Assembly (NCBI RefSeq): GCF_027922145.1
Contig: NZ_BSFC01000043.1
Span: 1 to 64,000, forward strand
DNA length: 64,000 bases
Direction: 5' to 3'
Source: Novosphingobium resinovorum
GTDB lineage: Bacteria; Pseudomonadota; Alphaproteobacteria; Sphingomonadales; Sphingomonadaceae
Below the pieces are notes generated by a model, which was given only the letters and a program-made list of their open reading frames with translations, was not told the DNA's origin and did no database searches. Below are positions 42,459-52,273 of this stretch, in pieces. The translations under genes were made by a program, and so were the position numbers. The stretch's first letter is position 1; each line of letters opens with the position of its first letter.

Positions 42459-42694
42459 ATGACTCTCGATATGCTTCCTATCGGCCGGTTCGCGCGCATC
42501 GTCGCCGTGCACTGGCCCGCGCTCGTCCAGGAAGAGGCGCGCAGGCTCCGCGCCCTGGGCTTGGAGGAGGGCGCCAGGATCGCGGTGTCGCATCGCGGCA
42601 TCCTGGGCGGGCGCGACCCTATCGCCATTACCGTGGGCCGCATGACCGTGGCCGTGCGCCGCGCCCATGCCGCCGCGATGGAGGTCGAGGAACT

Positions 42695-42698
<4 letters not shown>
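42459..42698 (+). CDS. feoA: Ferrous iron transport protein A
   Basis: 79 residues, normal for FeoA. SH3-like fold with RLRALGLEEGARIAVSHRGI and DPIAITVGRMTVAVRRAHAA, matching the FeoA consensus (LxxLGLxxGxxVxV, GDPxxxxVxGxxxALR). It is the small cytoplasmic helper of the FeoB iron channel. Its stop overlaps the feoB GTG start (GTGA), so the two are translationally coupled. Confidence 0.92.
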
Positions 42699-44554
<1,856 letters not shown>

Positions 44555-44568
44555 CGCGCTTTCACTTC

Positions 44569-44643
44569 GTCATTGCGAGCGAAGCGAAGCAATCCAGGGC
44601 AGCCTTACACCGCCCTGGATTGCTTCGCTTCGCTCGCAATGAC
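44569..44643. repeat. Palindromic interspersed repeat, copy B (32-bp perfect stem)
   Basis: Arms 44569-44600 and 44612-44643 are perfect inverted copies beginning GTCATTGCGAGCGAAGCG, with an 11-base loop. Same family as 42261-42349, differing at a few positions. The two copies bracket feoAB, and this one may also end its transcription. Confidence 0.9.
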
Positions 44644-44739
44644 AGTTACAATTGTAGAAAAGGCGGTCTGCCGGACTCGCATCGGTGCCCCGGCTTGGGC
44701 TAACCCGTCCGCCAGATTCGAAACGAAAGCGATTCCCGC

Positions 44740-45342
44740 ATGGCAGGCAGCGTCAACAAGGTCATCATCGTCGGCAACCTGGGGGCCGACCCCGAGGTCA
44801 AGTCGTTTCAGAACGGCGGCCGCATCGCCAATCTGCGCATCGCGACCTCCGAAAGCTGGAAGGACCGCGCCACCGGCGAGCGCAAGGAGCGTACCGAATG
44901 GCACTCGGTCGTGCTCCAGTCCGACGGCCTCGTCGGCGTCGCCGAGCGGTTCCTGCGCAAGGGCTCGAAGGTCTACATCGAAGGCCAGCTGCGCACCCGC
45001 AAGTGGCAGGACCAGAACGGCAACGACCGCTACACCACCGAAGTCTCGGTCGGCGGCGTCGGCGGCGTGCTGACCATGCTCGACGGTGCGCCGGGCGGCG
45101 GCGGCGGTGGCCAGCGCAGCGGCGGTGGCGGCTGGAGCGAGGGTGGTTCCTCTGGCGGCGGCTTCGGCGGCGGCCAGCGCTCGGGCGGAGCATCGCGCGG
45201 CGGTGACGAATGGGGCGGCGGTTCCTCCAGTGGCGCTTCGGGCGGCAGCGAATGGGGCCGCACCGGCGGTTCCTCGGGCGGCTCGTCCGGCGGTTCCGGC
45301 GGCGGCTTCGGCGACGACCTCGACGACGACATCCCGTTCTGA
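44740..45342 (+). CDS. ssb: Single-stranded DNA-binding protein
   Basis: 200 residues. OB-fold at residues 1-110 (VNKVIIVGNLGADPEVKSFQ, then ERTEWHSVVLQSDGLVGVAE and GSKVYIEGQLRTRKWQDQNG), a long glycine/serine-rich linker, and the conserved acidic tip DDDIPF that binds repair and replication partners. Cytosolic, essential for replication. The linker is longer and more repetitive (GGG and SSGG repeats) than in E. coli Ssb. A GC-rich hairpin with T residues follows the stop. Confidence 0.97.
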   Translation: MAGSVNKVIIVGNLGADPEVKSFQNGGRIANLRIATSESWKDRATGERKERTEWHSVVLQSDGLVGVAERFLRKGSKVYIEGQLRTRKWQDQNGNDRYTTEVSVGGVGGVLTMLDGAPGGGGGGQRSGGGGWSEGGSSGGGFGGGQRSGGASRGGDEWGGGSSSGASGGSEWGRTGGSSGGSSGGSGGGFGDDLDDDIPF

Positions 45343-45385
45343 CCGTCTTTCGCCGCACGCGGCGAGAAGCTGACAGTTCTTACAG

Positions 45386-45421
45386 ACCGCCTCGGAAGCA
45401 CGCCGCTTCCGGGGCGGTTTC
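45386..45421 (+). terminator. Rho-independent-type terminator of ssb
   Basis: ACCGCCTCGGAAG / CTTCCGGGGCGGT (13-bp stem, one G-T pair, 7-base loop) followed by TTTCGTC, 43 bp after the ssb stop. Confidence 0.75.
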
Positions 45422-45512
45422 GTCATGCCCTTCGCGATCTTTCCGGGGCCACCGGACGAAATCCGCAAAAAGTCCTTTACGTAACAGTCAAGCTGCGCAA
45501 TTGGCCTTTCTG

Positions 45513-45535
45513 CTAATGCATACGATTCGCATTAG
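45513..45535 (+). promoter_or_regulatory. Candidate Fur box before the heme-type receptor operon
   Basis: CTAATGC-N9-GCATTAG inverted repeat; the inner 19-mer AATGC-N9-GCATT resembles the classical Fur box layout and ends 17 bp before the receptor start codon. Same TGC-N9-GCA geometry as before feoA. Confidence 0.6.
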
Positions 45536-45551
45536 CGAAGGGGAAACAATT

Positions 45552-47543
45552 ATGCTTCGTAGTTTTGCCGCCCGCGCGCTTGGCGGGGTGTCCGCCATTG
45601 CCTTCTTCGTCGCCGCTCCGGCCCACGCGCAGGACGCTGCCGCCACCGACAAGAACACGCAGGCCGGTGAATTCCTCGGCACCATCGATATCGGCGAGAG
45701 CACCCGCGCCATCCAGACCGACACCGCGACGCCGATCACCGTGATCGACCGCAAGGAGATCGAGGACCGCCAGGCCTCCACCATCGCCGAACTGCTGGAC
45801 TCCGTGCCCGGCGTCACGCTCATCAACGGATCGACCCCGATCGGCTCTGGCATCAACATCCGCGGCTTCGGCGCCAACGGCACCTATGGCACCGACCAGA
45901 AGGTCGCTTTCGTCGTCGACGGCGCCACCACGGGCTCGGAAGAGATCTACCGCGTCGGCACGCAGCTGTTCACCGACCCGCTGCTCTACAAGCGGGCGCA
46001 GGTGATCCGCGGCACCGTGGGCAGCTTCGAGTGGGGCTCGGGGATCATCGGCGGTGTCGTCCTGCTGGAAACCAACGATGCGGCCACCGTCCTCCACGGC
46101 AAGACCGGCATCACCGCCAGCCAGACGGTTTCGGGCCAGACCAACGGCAACGGCTTCGCGACCTCCACCACCGTCGCGGCAATGCCGACCGAGCAGTTCG
46201 AGTTCCTCGCGAACTACACCTGGCGGACCCAGAGCACGCAGCAGGACGGCCACGGCGATGACATCGGCAACAGCAGCTTCGATCTGCCCAGCTTCCTGGT
46301 GAAAGGCGCGTTCCACTTCGGCGCCGACAATGCCCACACCATCGCCGCCAGCTTCAACCAGACCACCACCAGCGACCGCGACGTCCCCTACGACAGCTTC
46401 GGCACTACGGCGGGTATCTTCGGCAACGTCGACCGCGACACCAAGAGCCAGGTGCTGACGGTATCCTACGGCTACAAGCCGGTCGATAACGACGCGGTCA
46501 ATCTCCAGCTGCTGTACACGTACGCCAATCAGGAGATCGACCAGAGCGCCGTGGGCGTCGCGATCTCGCCGGTGCTCGATGCCGACCACCGTTACGAGAC
46601 CTCGAAGATCACGCTCAAGAACGCCGCGCTGTTCTCGACCGGGCCGATCCGCCACAACCTGCACTTCGGCGTCGAGTACATTCACAAGAAGCGGGCTGAC
46701 GCCAACAGTGCGCCGGGCGGCACCGACAACCGCATGGCCGCCTTCGCAGTGGACGAGATCGGCCTGTTCAAGGGCTTCACGCTGAGCCCGGCGATCCGCT
46801 GGGAGACCTCGAACGTCAAGTCCAACCGCACCGGCACGCCGGTTTCCTACAACAACGAGGCGTGGATGGGCGGCGTCTCGGCCCGCTACGAGCTGCCTTT
46901 CGGTCTCGCCGCGTTCGGAAGCTGGGCGCGCACGCGCAACATGCCGATCATCGACGACCTCGACAACGCCACCTACATGAACCAGCCGGAAAAGAGCCGG
47001 ACCTGGGAAGCGGGCGGTTCGTTCGACCGCACCGATCTGCTCGGCAAGGGCGATCACCTTGCGATCAAGGTCAACTACTACGACACCGAGCTGACCGACA
47101 ACACTGCCTACTCGGGCGTGCGCGAGGTCTATCTCGACGGCTTCGAGATCGAGGCATCCTACGCCACCGCGAGCGGGATCTACTTCGACTTCAACGCGAC
47201 TATCCCGGACGGCCAGCGCTTGCGCACCACCGGCGTGATCGACGACTGGACCAACCTGCCGCAGAAGACCTACATGCTTTCGGCGGGCAAGCGCTTCGGC
47301 AAGCTGCTGGACGTGCGCTGGGAAACGACCCTCGCCGAAGACCTCGACATCAACGGCACCGAGCACGAGGGCTTCGACGTCCACAACCTGCGCGCCACGA
47401 TCACGCCGAGCGGCGGCATCTTCGAGAACGTCGCGCTGCGCCTGAGCGTCGAGAACATCTTCGACACTTATTACCAGTCGGCGCTGTCTACGCGCCCGGC
47501 GGTGGGGCGCAACTTCAAGGCCGCCCTCTCGAAAATGTTCTAA
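45552..47543 (+). CDS. TonB-dependent receptor, hemoglobin/heme-type
   Basis: 663 residues. Signal peptide ending APAHA-Q near residue 27, TonB-box region (TATPITVIDRKEIEDRQAST), plug (IAELLDSVPGVTLINGSTPI, then INIRGFGANG), and barrel ending in FKAALSKMF. The plug resembles the hemoglobin/transferrin/lactoferrin receptor group (TIGR01785-like). Substrate probably heme or an iron complex; not proven. ATG at 45552 after a GGGG ribosome site. A Fur-box-like repeat lies just upstream, and a tonB gene starts 17 bp downstream. Confidence 0.88.
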   Translation: MLRSFAARALGGVSAIAFFVAAPAHAQDAAATDKNTQAGEFLGTIDIGESTRAIQTDTATPITVIDRKEIEDRQASTIAELLDSVPGVTLINGSTPIGSGINIRGFGANGTYGTDQKVAFVVDGATTGSEEIYRVGTQLFTDPLLYKRAQVIRGTVGSFEWGSGIIGGVVLLETNDAATVLHGKTGITASQTVSGQTNGNGFATSTTVAAMPTEQFEFLANYTWRTQSTQQDGHGDDIGNSSFDLPSFLVKGAFHFGADNAHTIAASFNQTTTSDRDVPYDSFGTTAGIFGNVDRDTKSQVLTVSYGYKPVDNDAVNLQLLYTYANQEIDQSAVGVAISPVLDADHRYETSKITLKNAALFSTGPIRHNLHFGVEYIHKKRADANSAPGGTDNRMAAFAVDEIGLFKGFTLSPAIRWETSNVKSNRTGTPVSYNNEAWMGGVSARYELPFGLAAFGSWARTRNMPIIDDLDNATYMNQPEKSRTWEAGGSFDRTDLLGKGDHLAIKVNYYDTELTDNTAYSGVREVYLDGFEIEASYATASGIYFDFNATIPDGQRLRTTGVIDDWTNLPQKTYMLSAGKRFGKLLDVRWETTLAEDLDINGTEHEGFDVHNLRATITPSGGIFENVALRLSVENIFDTYYQSALSTRPAVGRNFKAALSKMF

Positions 47544-47559
47544 GGGGGGCGAGGCGGAC

Positions 47560-48366
47560 ATGGCTTACTGGATGGGCAGATCCGAATTCGGGACAGGTCC
47601 GTTTGCGCGGATCGACCTGAACGCCATGGCCGCCTCGGTCACCGCGCACGCGATCGTGGCGGCCCTGCTGGTCTTCACCTGGGGCGAGACGGTGCTGGTG
47701 GAAGGGGGCACCCGTTCCCGCCTCGTCAGCATCGATCTGTCCATGCGCGAGGGCGGACCCGGCCCGAAGATGCAGCCGCTGGCCGAGGCACAACAGCCTC
47801 GGGAACGCACGGTGACGCCGCCTGCCGAAGTTCCGTCGCCGGCGATAGTCGCAGAGGCTCGGCCCGCTGCGCAGCCCCTGCCGCAACCGGCGGCGCAGGC
47901 AGGCGGCGGCGGGCAGGGGCGCACGGGTGAAGGTGCGGCCGCGACGACGACGCGGCAGTTGCCTGTGGCCAAGCTGATCCCCGCAGCCGCGTTCGTCACT
48001 CCGGCCGCCACTGCACCCGGTCCGCAGGCGCGGGCGGCGGAAAGCGCGGCGGAGGCTCAGGGGAAGGGCGGCAGCGGCGGCGGCAACACCGATCAGGCGG
48101 GCAATTCCGCCGTCAGCAATTTCAGCGGCCGCGTCTACCAGCATCTGAAACGCTACCAGCGCGGCAACACCATCGGCGCCGGCGAGGCACTGATCGCCTT
48201 CACCGTCGAGCCCGGCGGCGCCGCGCGCGCGATCCGCGTGGCGCGCACATCAGGCACCTCGCGCTTCGATCACGAGGCGATGGCTCTGGTCCGCCGGGCA
48301 TCGCCTTTCCCGCGCCCGCCGGACGGCGAGGCGCACACCTTCACTTTCGAGATCACCGGACAATGA
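47560..48366 (+). CDS. tonB: Energy transducer TonB family protein
   Basis: 268 residues: one N-terminal membrane helix (MAASVTAHAIVAALLVFTWG), a proline/alanine/glutamine-rich periplasmic spacer, a glycine-rich stretch, and a C-terminal TonB domain (GEALIAFTVEPGGAARAIRV, then SRFDHEAMALVRRASPFPRP). It transmits proton-motive energy from ExbB/ExbD to the receptor. No exbB or exbD is present in the window, so the main complex is assumed to be elsewhere. 17 bp after the receptor gene and overlapping the next gene (ATGA). Confidence 0.9.
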   Translation: MAYWMGRSEFGTGPFARIDLNAMAASVTAHAIVAALLVFTWGETVLVEGGTRSRLVSIDLSMREGGPGPKMQPLAEAQQPRERTVTPPAEVPSPAIVAEARPAAQPLPQPAAQAGGGGQGRTGEGAAATTTRQLPVAKLIPAAAFVTPAATAPGPQARAAESAAEAQGKGGSGGGNTDQAGNSAVSNFSGRVYQHLKRYQRGNTIGAGEALIAFTVEPGGAARAIRVARTSGTSRFDHEAMALVRRASPFPRPPDGEAHTFTFEITGQ

Positions 48367-49175
48367 TGAGGACCGCTTCGACCATGACCAGACTTCCCGT
48401 AAGGCTCGCCGCGCTGTTGTGCGCCGTCAGCATCGCTCCCGGCGCCGCGCTCGCCCACACCTCCTACCTCCTGCCCAAGTTCTTCGCGGGCAATACCGAG
48501 AAGATGGTGACGGTGGAATCGGCTTTCGGCGAGAAGTTCTTCCGTCCCGAAGTGCCGGTCGATGCCAGCGACTATCACGTCATCCTGCCGGACGGATCGC
48601 GCGGCAGCTTCCAGTCGATCACCCCGCTCAAGCAGATGGTGGTGCTGGAAAGTGCGCTCGATGCCGAGGGGACTTATCGCTTCACCACGGGCGTGCGTCT
48701 CGGCCGGGTGGGCAAGAGCGCGCTGGTCGGCGGCAAGTGGCAGCCGGTCCACGGCGAAGTGCCCAAGGAAGCCACGCAAGTCCGCACCAGCCAGACCGAG
48801 ACCGTCGCCGACGCCTATGTCTCCAAGAAGCAGCCGACCCGTGCGCCCGTCGACGTCGCGATCGGGCGCCTGCGCATCCAGCCGGTGACGCATCCCAGCG
48901 AACTCTATCTCGACACCCCGTTCACGCTCAATGTACTGTTCGACGGCAAGCCGATGGCCGCGCAGGAACTGGAGCTGGACCGGGGCGGCGCGGACTATGA
49001 GGAGGCGGTCAGCCACCGTCAGGTCAGGACCGACGCGCAGGGCAAGGCCGTCATCACGTTCGACCGCCCCGGCACATACGTCCTGATGACCCGCCACCGC
49101 GCCGAGGCGCCCGCCGGCTCCGGCACCGACGAGCGCAGCTACACGACCTCGCTTACGTTCCAGGTCGAAGAGTGA
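48363..49175 (+). CDS. DUF4198-domain periplasmic protein
   Basis: 270 residues with a signal peptide (LCAVSIAPGAALAHTSYLLP, mature start near HT). The mature protein starts with the HTSYLLPKF segment typical of DUF4198 and continues beta-rich to the end (VLFDGKPMAAQELELDRGGA, then VLMTRHRAEAPAGSG). DUF4198 proteins are predicted metal-uptake accessories related to NikM. Its place after a receptor and TonB in a Fur-box operon supports a metal role here. Translation start overlaps the tonB stop (ATGA). Confidence 0.8.
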   Translation: MMRTASTMTRLPVRLAALLCAVSIAPGAALAHTSYLLPKFFAGNTEKMVTVESAFGEKFFRPEVPVDASDYHVILPDGSRGSFQSITPLKQMVVLESALDAEGTYRFTTGVRLGRVGKSALVGGKWQPVHGEVPKEATQVRTSQTETVADAYVSKKQPTRAPVDVAIGRLRIQPVTHPSELYLDTPFTLNVLFDGKPMAAQELELDRGGADYEEAVSHRQVRTDAQGKAVITFDRPGTYVLMTRHRAEAPAGSGTDERSYTTSLTFQVEE

Positions 49176-49204
49176 TCCCGATTTCCAGTTCAACGGAGAA
49201 GACC

Positions 49205-49657
49205 ATGACCAAGACTCACTTTATCGCAGGGCTCGTTCTCGCCCTCACAGCCAGCCAGGGCGCGCTTGCCCAGTCTACCGAAGAGCGCCGCGCCGCGCCC
49301 GGCCACGGCAAGGAAGCCTTCCTGCGCGAGAACGACGCCGATCACGACGGCCGCGTCACCGCCGCCGAGTTCGCCGCTGCCCGTGCCGCCAAGTATCGCA
49401 CCTTCGACCTCGATGGCGACGGCAAGGTCAGCGAGGCGGACTACGTCGGCGAGTTCACCGGCCGCTTCAGCAAGGACAAACCGGCACCGGACGGCCAAGT
49501 CAAGCAGGCCCACGTGCGCTTCGGCGTGCTCGATACCGACAAGGACGGCAACCTGACGCTGGAAGAGTTCAATGCTTCGGGCGAGCGGATGTTCGAGCGG
49601 CTCGACACCAACGGCGACGGCATCGTCGATGCGACCGACACTTCGGGTTCGTATTGA
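49205..49657 (+). CDS. Exported EF-hand calcium-binding protein
   Basis: 150 residues with signal peptide (cleavage near GALA-Q, residue 22). Four EF-hand loops: DADHDGRVTAAEF, DLDGDGKVSEADY, DTDKDGNLTLEEF and DTNGDGIVDATD; all have the expected acidic and glycine positions. A periplasmic or surface Ca2+-binding protein. Start at 49205 chosen for GGAG 8 nt upstream. Last gene of the receptor-tonB-DUF4198 operon. EF-hand proteins of this type are common in sphingomonads, but their job is mostly unknown. Confidence 0.9.
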   Translation: MTKTHFIAGLVLALTASQGALAQSTEERRAAPGHGKEAFLRENDADHDGRVTAAEFAAARAAKYRTFDLDGDGKVSEADYVGEFTGRFSKDKPAPDGQVKQAHVRFGVLDTDKDGNLTLEEFNASGERMFERLDTNGDGIVDATDTSGSY

Positions 49658-49675
49658 TACTGAGCGTATAAAACA

Positions 49676-49710
49676 CTTTCGTCATCCCCGCGAAGGCGGG
49701 AATGACGAAG
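49676..49710. repeat. Short palindromic repeat (REP-like)
   Basis: TTTCGTCATCCCCGC and GCGGGAATGACGAAG form a hairpin with one G-T pair and a 4-base loop (GAAG). The sequence is of the CGTCATCCCCGCGAAG-type REP repeat common in many proteobacteria. It lies between the convergent EF-hand and nucleosidase genes and may end both. Confidence 0.75.
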
Positions 49711-49726
49711 GTAAGTTCGGCGACGA

Positions 49727-50389
49727 TCAGGCGTCGGCGGTAAGGCTATCCGCCAATCCGCGCTCAAGCGCCTCCGTCAGCTTGTCGAGTGCGATCGCCA
49801 GCCGCTCGTCCAGCAGCGCGAGCAGTTCGGTCCAGCCCGACATGCCCTCCAGTTCGTCCGCGCCGTCCGAGACACCGCGCAGGCCGATCATCGGCACGCC
49901 GAACCGCTGGCATGCGCGCAGCACTGCGTAAGTCTCCATGTCGACGAGGTCGGCGTCGATCCGCGCATAGTCTTCGCCGCCTATGACATCGCCGCCGGTC
50001 GAGAGCGAGGCGCGGGGCAGGTCGGGGAGCAGCACGGGCAACTGCAGAACTGCCGGATGGTCGGCGAACGGTGTGACGCCCCTTGCGAAGCCGAGGCGCG
50101 ATGCGTCCATGTCGCGCCATGACACGCTTTCGATCTGGTAGACTTCCCCCATCCGGCAGCGCCGCGATCCGGCAGAGCCCAGGGTCACGACCAGATCGGG
50201 CAATTGCCCCGAGGCCTCCAGACGCTGCAGGCACGCGGTCGCCGCGATGGCGGCCTCGACGGGACCTACGCCGGTCATCAGCGGCGTCATCCGCGCCCTG
50301 AGATGCGGGCCGTACTCATGGTCGATGGCCATGACGAACAGCACCTGCATTCCCGCTATCGACGTCGGCTTCACAACTTGCTCCTGCAT
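49727..50389 (-). CDS. 5'-Methylthioadenosine/S-adenosylhomocysteine nucleosidase family protein
   Basis: 220 residues. Phosphorylase/nucleosidase fold: MQVLFVMAIDHEYGPHL, PLMTGVGPVEAAIAATACLQ, VVTLGSAGSRRCRMGEVYQI, then DADLVDMETYAVLRACQRFG with the catalytic glutamate ME, and GLRGVSDGADEL. It cleaves adenine from S-adenosyl by-products, or hypoxanthine-type nucleosides in related enzymes. Start at 50389 gives a typical N-terminus; ATG at 50350 is an alternative. Cytosolic. No partner genes nearby. Confidence 0.82.
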   Translation of the reverse strand: MQEQVVKPTSIAGMQVLFVMAIDHEYGPHLRARMTPLMTGVGPVEAAIAATACLQRLEASGQLPDLVVTLGSAGSRRCRMGEVYQIESVSWRDMDASRLGFARGVTPFADHPAVLQLPVLLPDLPRASLSTGGDVIGGEDYARIDADLVDMETYAVLRACQRFGVPMIGLRGVSDGADELEGMSGWTELLALLDERLAIALDKLTEALERGLADSLTADA

Positions 50390-50507
50390 CGCCCGGCCCT
50401 GATTCCTGCCGTAGCGGCGCGATCTTTCGCAAAGGTGACGCCGGCGCGCAATCGGCTTGTCGCAGGCCACCTTGATTTCAGTAGCCGCGACGTGTCAGGC
50501 ATTCATC

Positions 50508-50906
50508 ATGCTAGCACATACCCGTTCGATGATCGCTGCGATCGCCTTCGCCGCCCTGACCGGCAAGAAGGTTGCCGGACTCTACGACCATTCTCTTGGC
50601 CGCGACCTGCAGATCGCCGCCGAGTTCCGCGACGGCCGTTTACAGGGGTTCGACGGCGCCCGGAGTGTAAAATTCGGCGGTACGCTGCCGGAAATCCACG
50701 ACGCCGGGGACAAGAATTTCGTGTCGGTCGAGATCGATGGCGCGCAAGTCAAAGGCTACGATCGCGCCTCATCCACGTTCTTCGCAGCCCGGGTCGAGGA
50801 TGGGCTGGTGCAGGTCTATGACTACGGGCGGAAGGCGTGGTTCGCCTATGACGTGCAGGACCCGCAGGCGGCGAGCGAGTACCACCGCGCGGCCGGCCCG
50901 GCCTAG
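50508..50906 (+). CDS. Hypothetical protein with repeated short beta-strand units
   Basis: 132 residues. After a short hydrophobic start (MIAAIAFAALTGKKVAG), the chain repeats a 20-25-residue unit built around a GYD/GFD/VYD turn: AGLYDHSLGRDLQI, RLQGFDGARSVKF, QVKGYDRASSTFFAARV and LVQVYDYGRKAWFAYDV. This looks like a small beta-repeat or solenoid. Function unknown; the family seems restricted to sphingomonads in my recollection. The stop codon TAG shares the palindrome CTAG with the convergent neighbour's stop. Confidence 0.65.
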   Translation: MLAHTRSMIAAIAFAALTGKKVAGLYDHSLGRDLQIAAEFRDGRLQGFDGARSVKFGGTLPEIHDAGDKNFVSVEIDGAQVKGYDRASSTFFAARVEDGLVQVYDYGRKAWFAYDVQDPQAASEYHRAAGPA

Positions 50907-51139
50907 GATTTTCCGGGTGCGGCCTTGGGTGCGACCGGTGCTTTCCTGGCTTCCCGCTTTTCCATGTGCTTCTTGAGCGCGTAGCCGCCCACCGCCGCGG
51001 CAACGAGTCCGACCGGCCCCAGTCGTCGCAGCACGCTCGTCGCGGCTACGCCGAGGACCGCACCGCCGGTGCCGTCGATACCGCGCACGTGTTGCGCTAC
51101 CTGACTCCCTGCGACTGCACCCAAAATCTTGCCGAGCAT
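50903..51139 (-). CDS. Small hypothetical membrane protein
   Basis: 78 residues. Glycine-rich hydrophobic segments (LGKILGAVAGSQVAQHV, then GGAVLGVAATSVLRR and GPVGLVAAAVGGYALKKHME), with a basic tail rich in lysine and proline. One or two short membrane helices are likely. AAAGGAGA precedes the ATG by 5 nt, a good ribosome site. Overlaps the convergent repeat protein by 4 bp, sharing the CTAG stop palindrome. Confidence 0.7.
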   Translation of the reverse strand: MLGKILGAVAGSQVAQHVRGIDGTGGAVLGVAATSVLRRLGPVGLVAAAVGGYALKKHMEKREARKAPVAPKAAPGKS

Positions 51140-51189
51140 ATTTCTGTCTCCTTTGCAGGAGGAAGGGACGGGATCGGCCTTTGTTCCGG

Positions 51190-52260
51190 CTATCGCGCCT
51201 TTGCGCGTGCGCAAACCCGGGGGATCAGTTCTGCGCCGAACAGGCGGGCGTCGGGGATCGGGTCATAGCCGCTGACGATGAACCGGGAGAACCCGGCTTC
51301 CCGGTATTCCATCAGCGCATCCGCGACCTGATCGTGGCTGCCCACCAGGCATCCCAACGCCGGCCGACCGATGGGAACGCGGGTGATGCCTGCCCAGAGC
51401 AAACCCTCCAGCGCATTCTCGTTGGCGGCTTGCCTGGCCCGGTCGATTGCCGCCCGGCGGCCTTCACCCGGATTGGTCGGGAAGCGGCCGTTATCGACGA
51501 CTTCCTCGATCAACCGGTCCTGAATGGCATGGGCGCGTTCCCACGCCTGCGCCGGAGTGTCGGCGACGAGGACGCGCAGGGAGGTGAGCAGGGCCGGTGA
51601 ACGGCCGATCGCGCGGGCGCGGGACAGCACGTCGCGCGCGGGCTCCTTCAGGGCGGCGGCAGGGAAGCCGGGGAACGCATAGACGTCCGCCGCGCGCGTC
51701 CCGTACTCGATCGAGGCTGGCGAACTGCCACCCCAGAAGACCGGGATGCCCTTTTCCGGCCGAACGTGGGAGAAGGCGCCCTCCACCTGGTAGAATTCCC
51801 CCTCGTGATCGAAAGGCGCCTGGCTCGACCAGACCTTGCGCATGACTTCGACGTATTCGTGGCTGCGGCGATAGCGGTCGTCCTTGGTACTGTAATCGCC
51901 GTCCGCGTGGAGTTCTTGATCGTCGGCACCGGTGATGATGTGGACACCGCAGCGCCCGCCGCTCATCCGGTCGAGGATGGCGAACATGCGCGCGGCCATT
52001 GTCGGCGCGATGAAGCCGGGTCGGTGCGCGATCATGAAGCCGAGCCTGCAGGTCGCTGCCGCTGCCCATGTCGCTATGGGCAGGCTGTCAGGCCGATGGG
52101 CCGAGTTGGCGATGAGCACGCGATCGAACCCTGCGTCCTCATGAGCGCGGGCGCAGGCTGCGATGAACTCGGAATCCACTTCGTCGAAGGGCCTCGGCCT
52201 GGCTTCGGAATAGTCGTTCCAGTGCAGGATGCCGAAGAATTCGGTCGTGTCGTCGGTCAT
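51190..52260 (-). CDS. LLM-class flavin-dependent monooxygenase (SsuD-like), copy 1
   Basis: 356 residues. Luciferase-like TIM barrel: FGILHWNDYSEARP, CRLGFMIAHRPGFIAPTMAA, DRMSGGRCGVHIITGADDQE, and the C-terminal IVSGYDPIPDARLFGAELIP. It is closest in pattern to SsuD/alkanesulfonate and related FMNH2-dependent monooxygenases. It needs reduced flavin from a separate reductase not seen nearby. Part of the 51-61 kb cluster and paralogous to the gene at 56828. The substrate, possibly a sulfonate or lactone-type compound, is not determined. Confidence 0.88.
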   Translation of the reverse strand: MTDDTTEFFGILHWNDYSEARPRPFDEVDSEFIAACARAHEDAGFDRVLIANSAHRPDSLPIATWAAAATCRLGFMIAHRPGFIAPTMAARMFAILDRMSGGRCGVHIITGADDQELHADGDYSTKDDRYRRSHEYVEVMRKVWSSQAPFDHEGEFYQVEGAFSHVRPEKGIPVFWGGSSPASIEYGTRAADVYAFPGFPAAALKEPARDVLSRARAIGRSPALLTSLRVLVADTPAQAWERAHAIQDRLIEEVVDNGRFPTNPGEGRRAAIDRARQAANENALEGLLWAGITRVPIGRPALGCLVGSHDQVADALMEYREAGFSRFIVSGYDPIPDARLFGAELIPRVCARAKAR

Positions 52261-52273
52261 GGATGTGCGCGCC

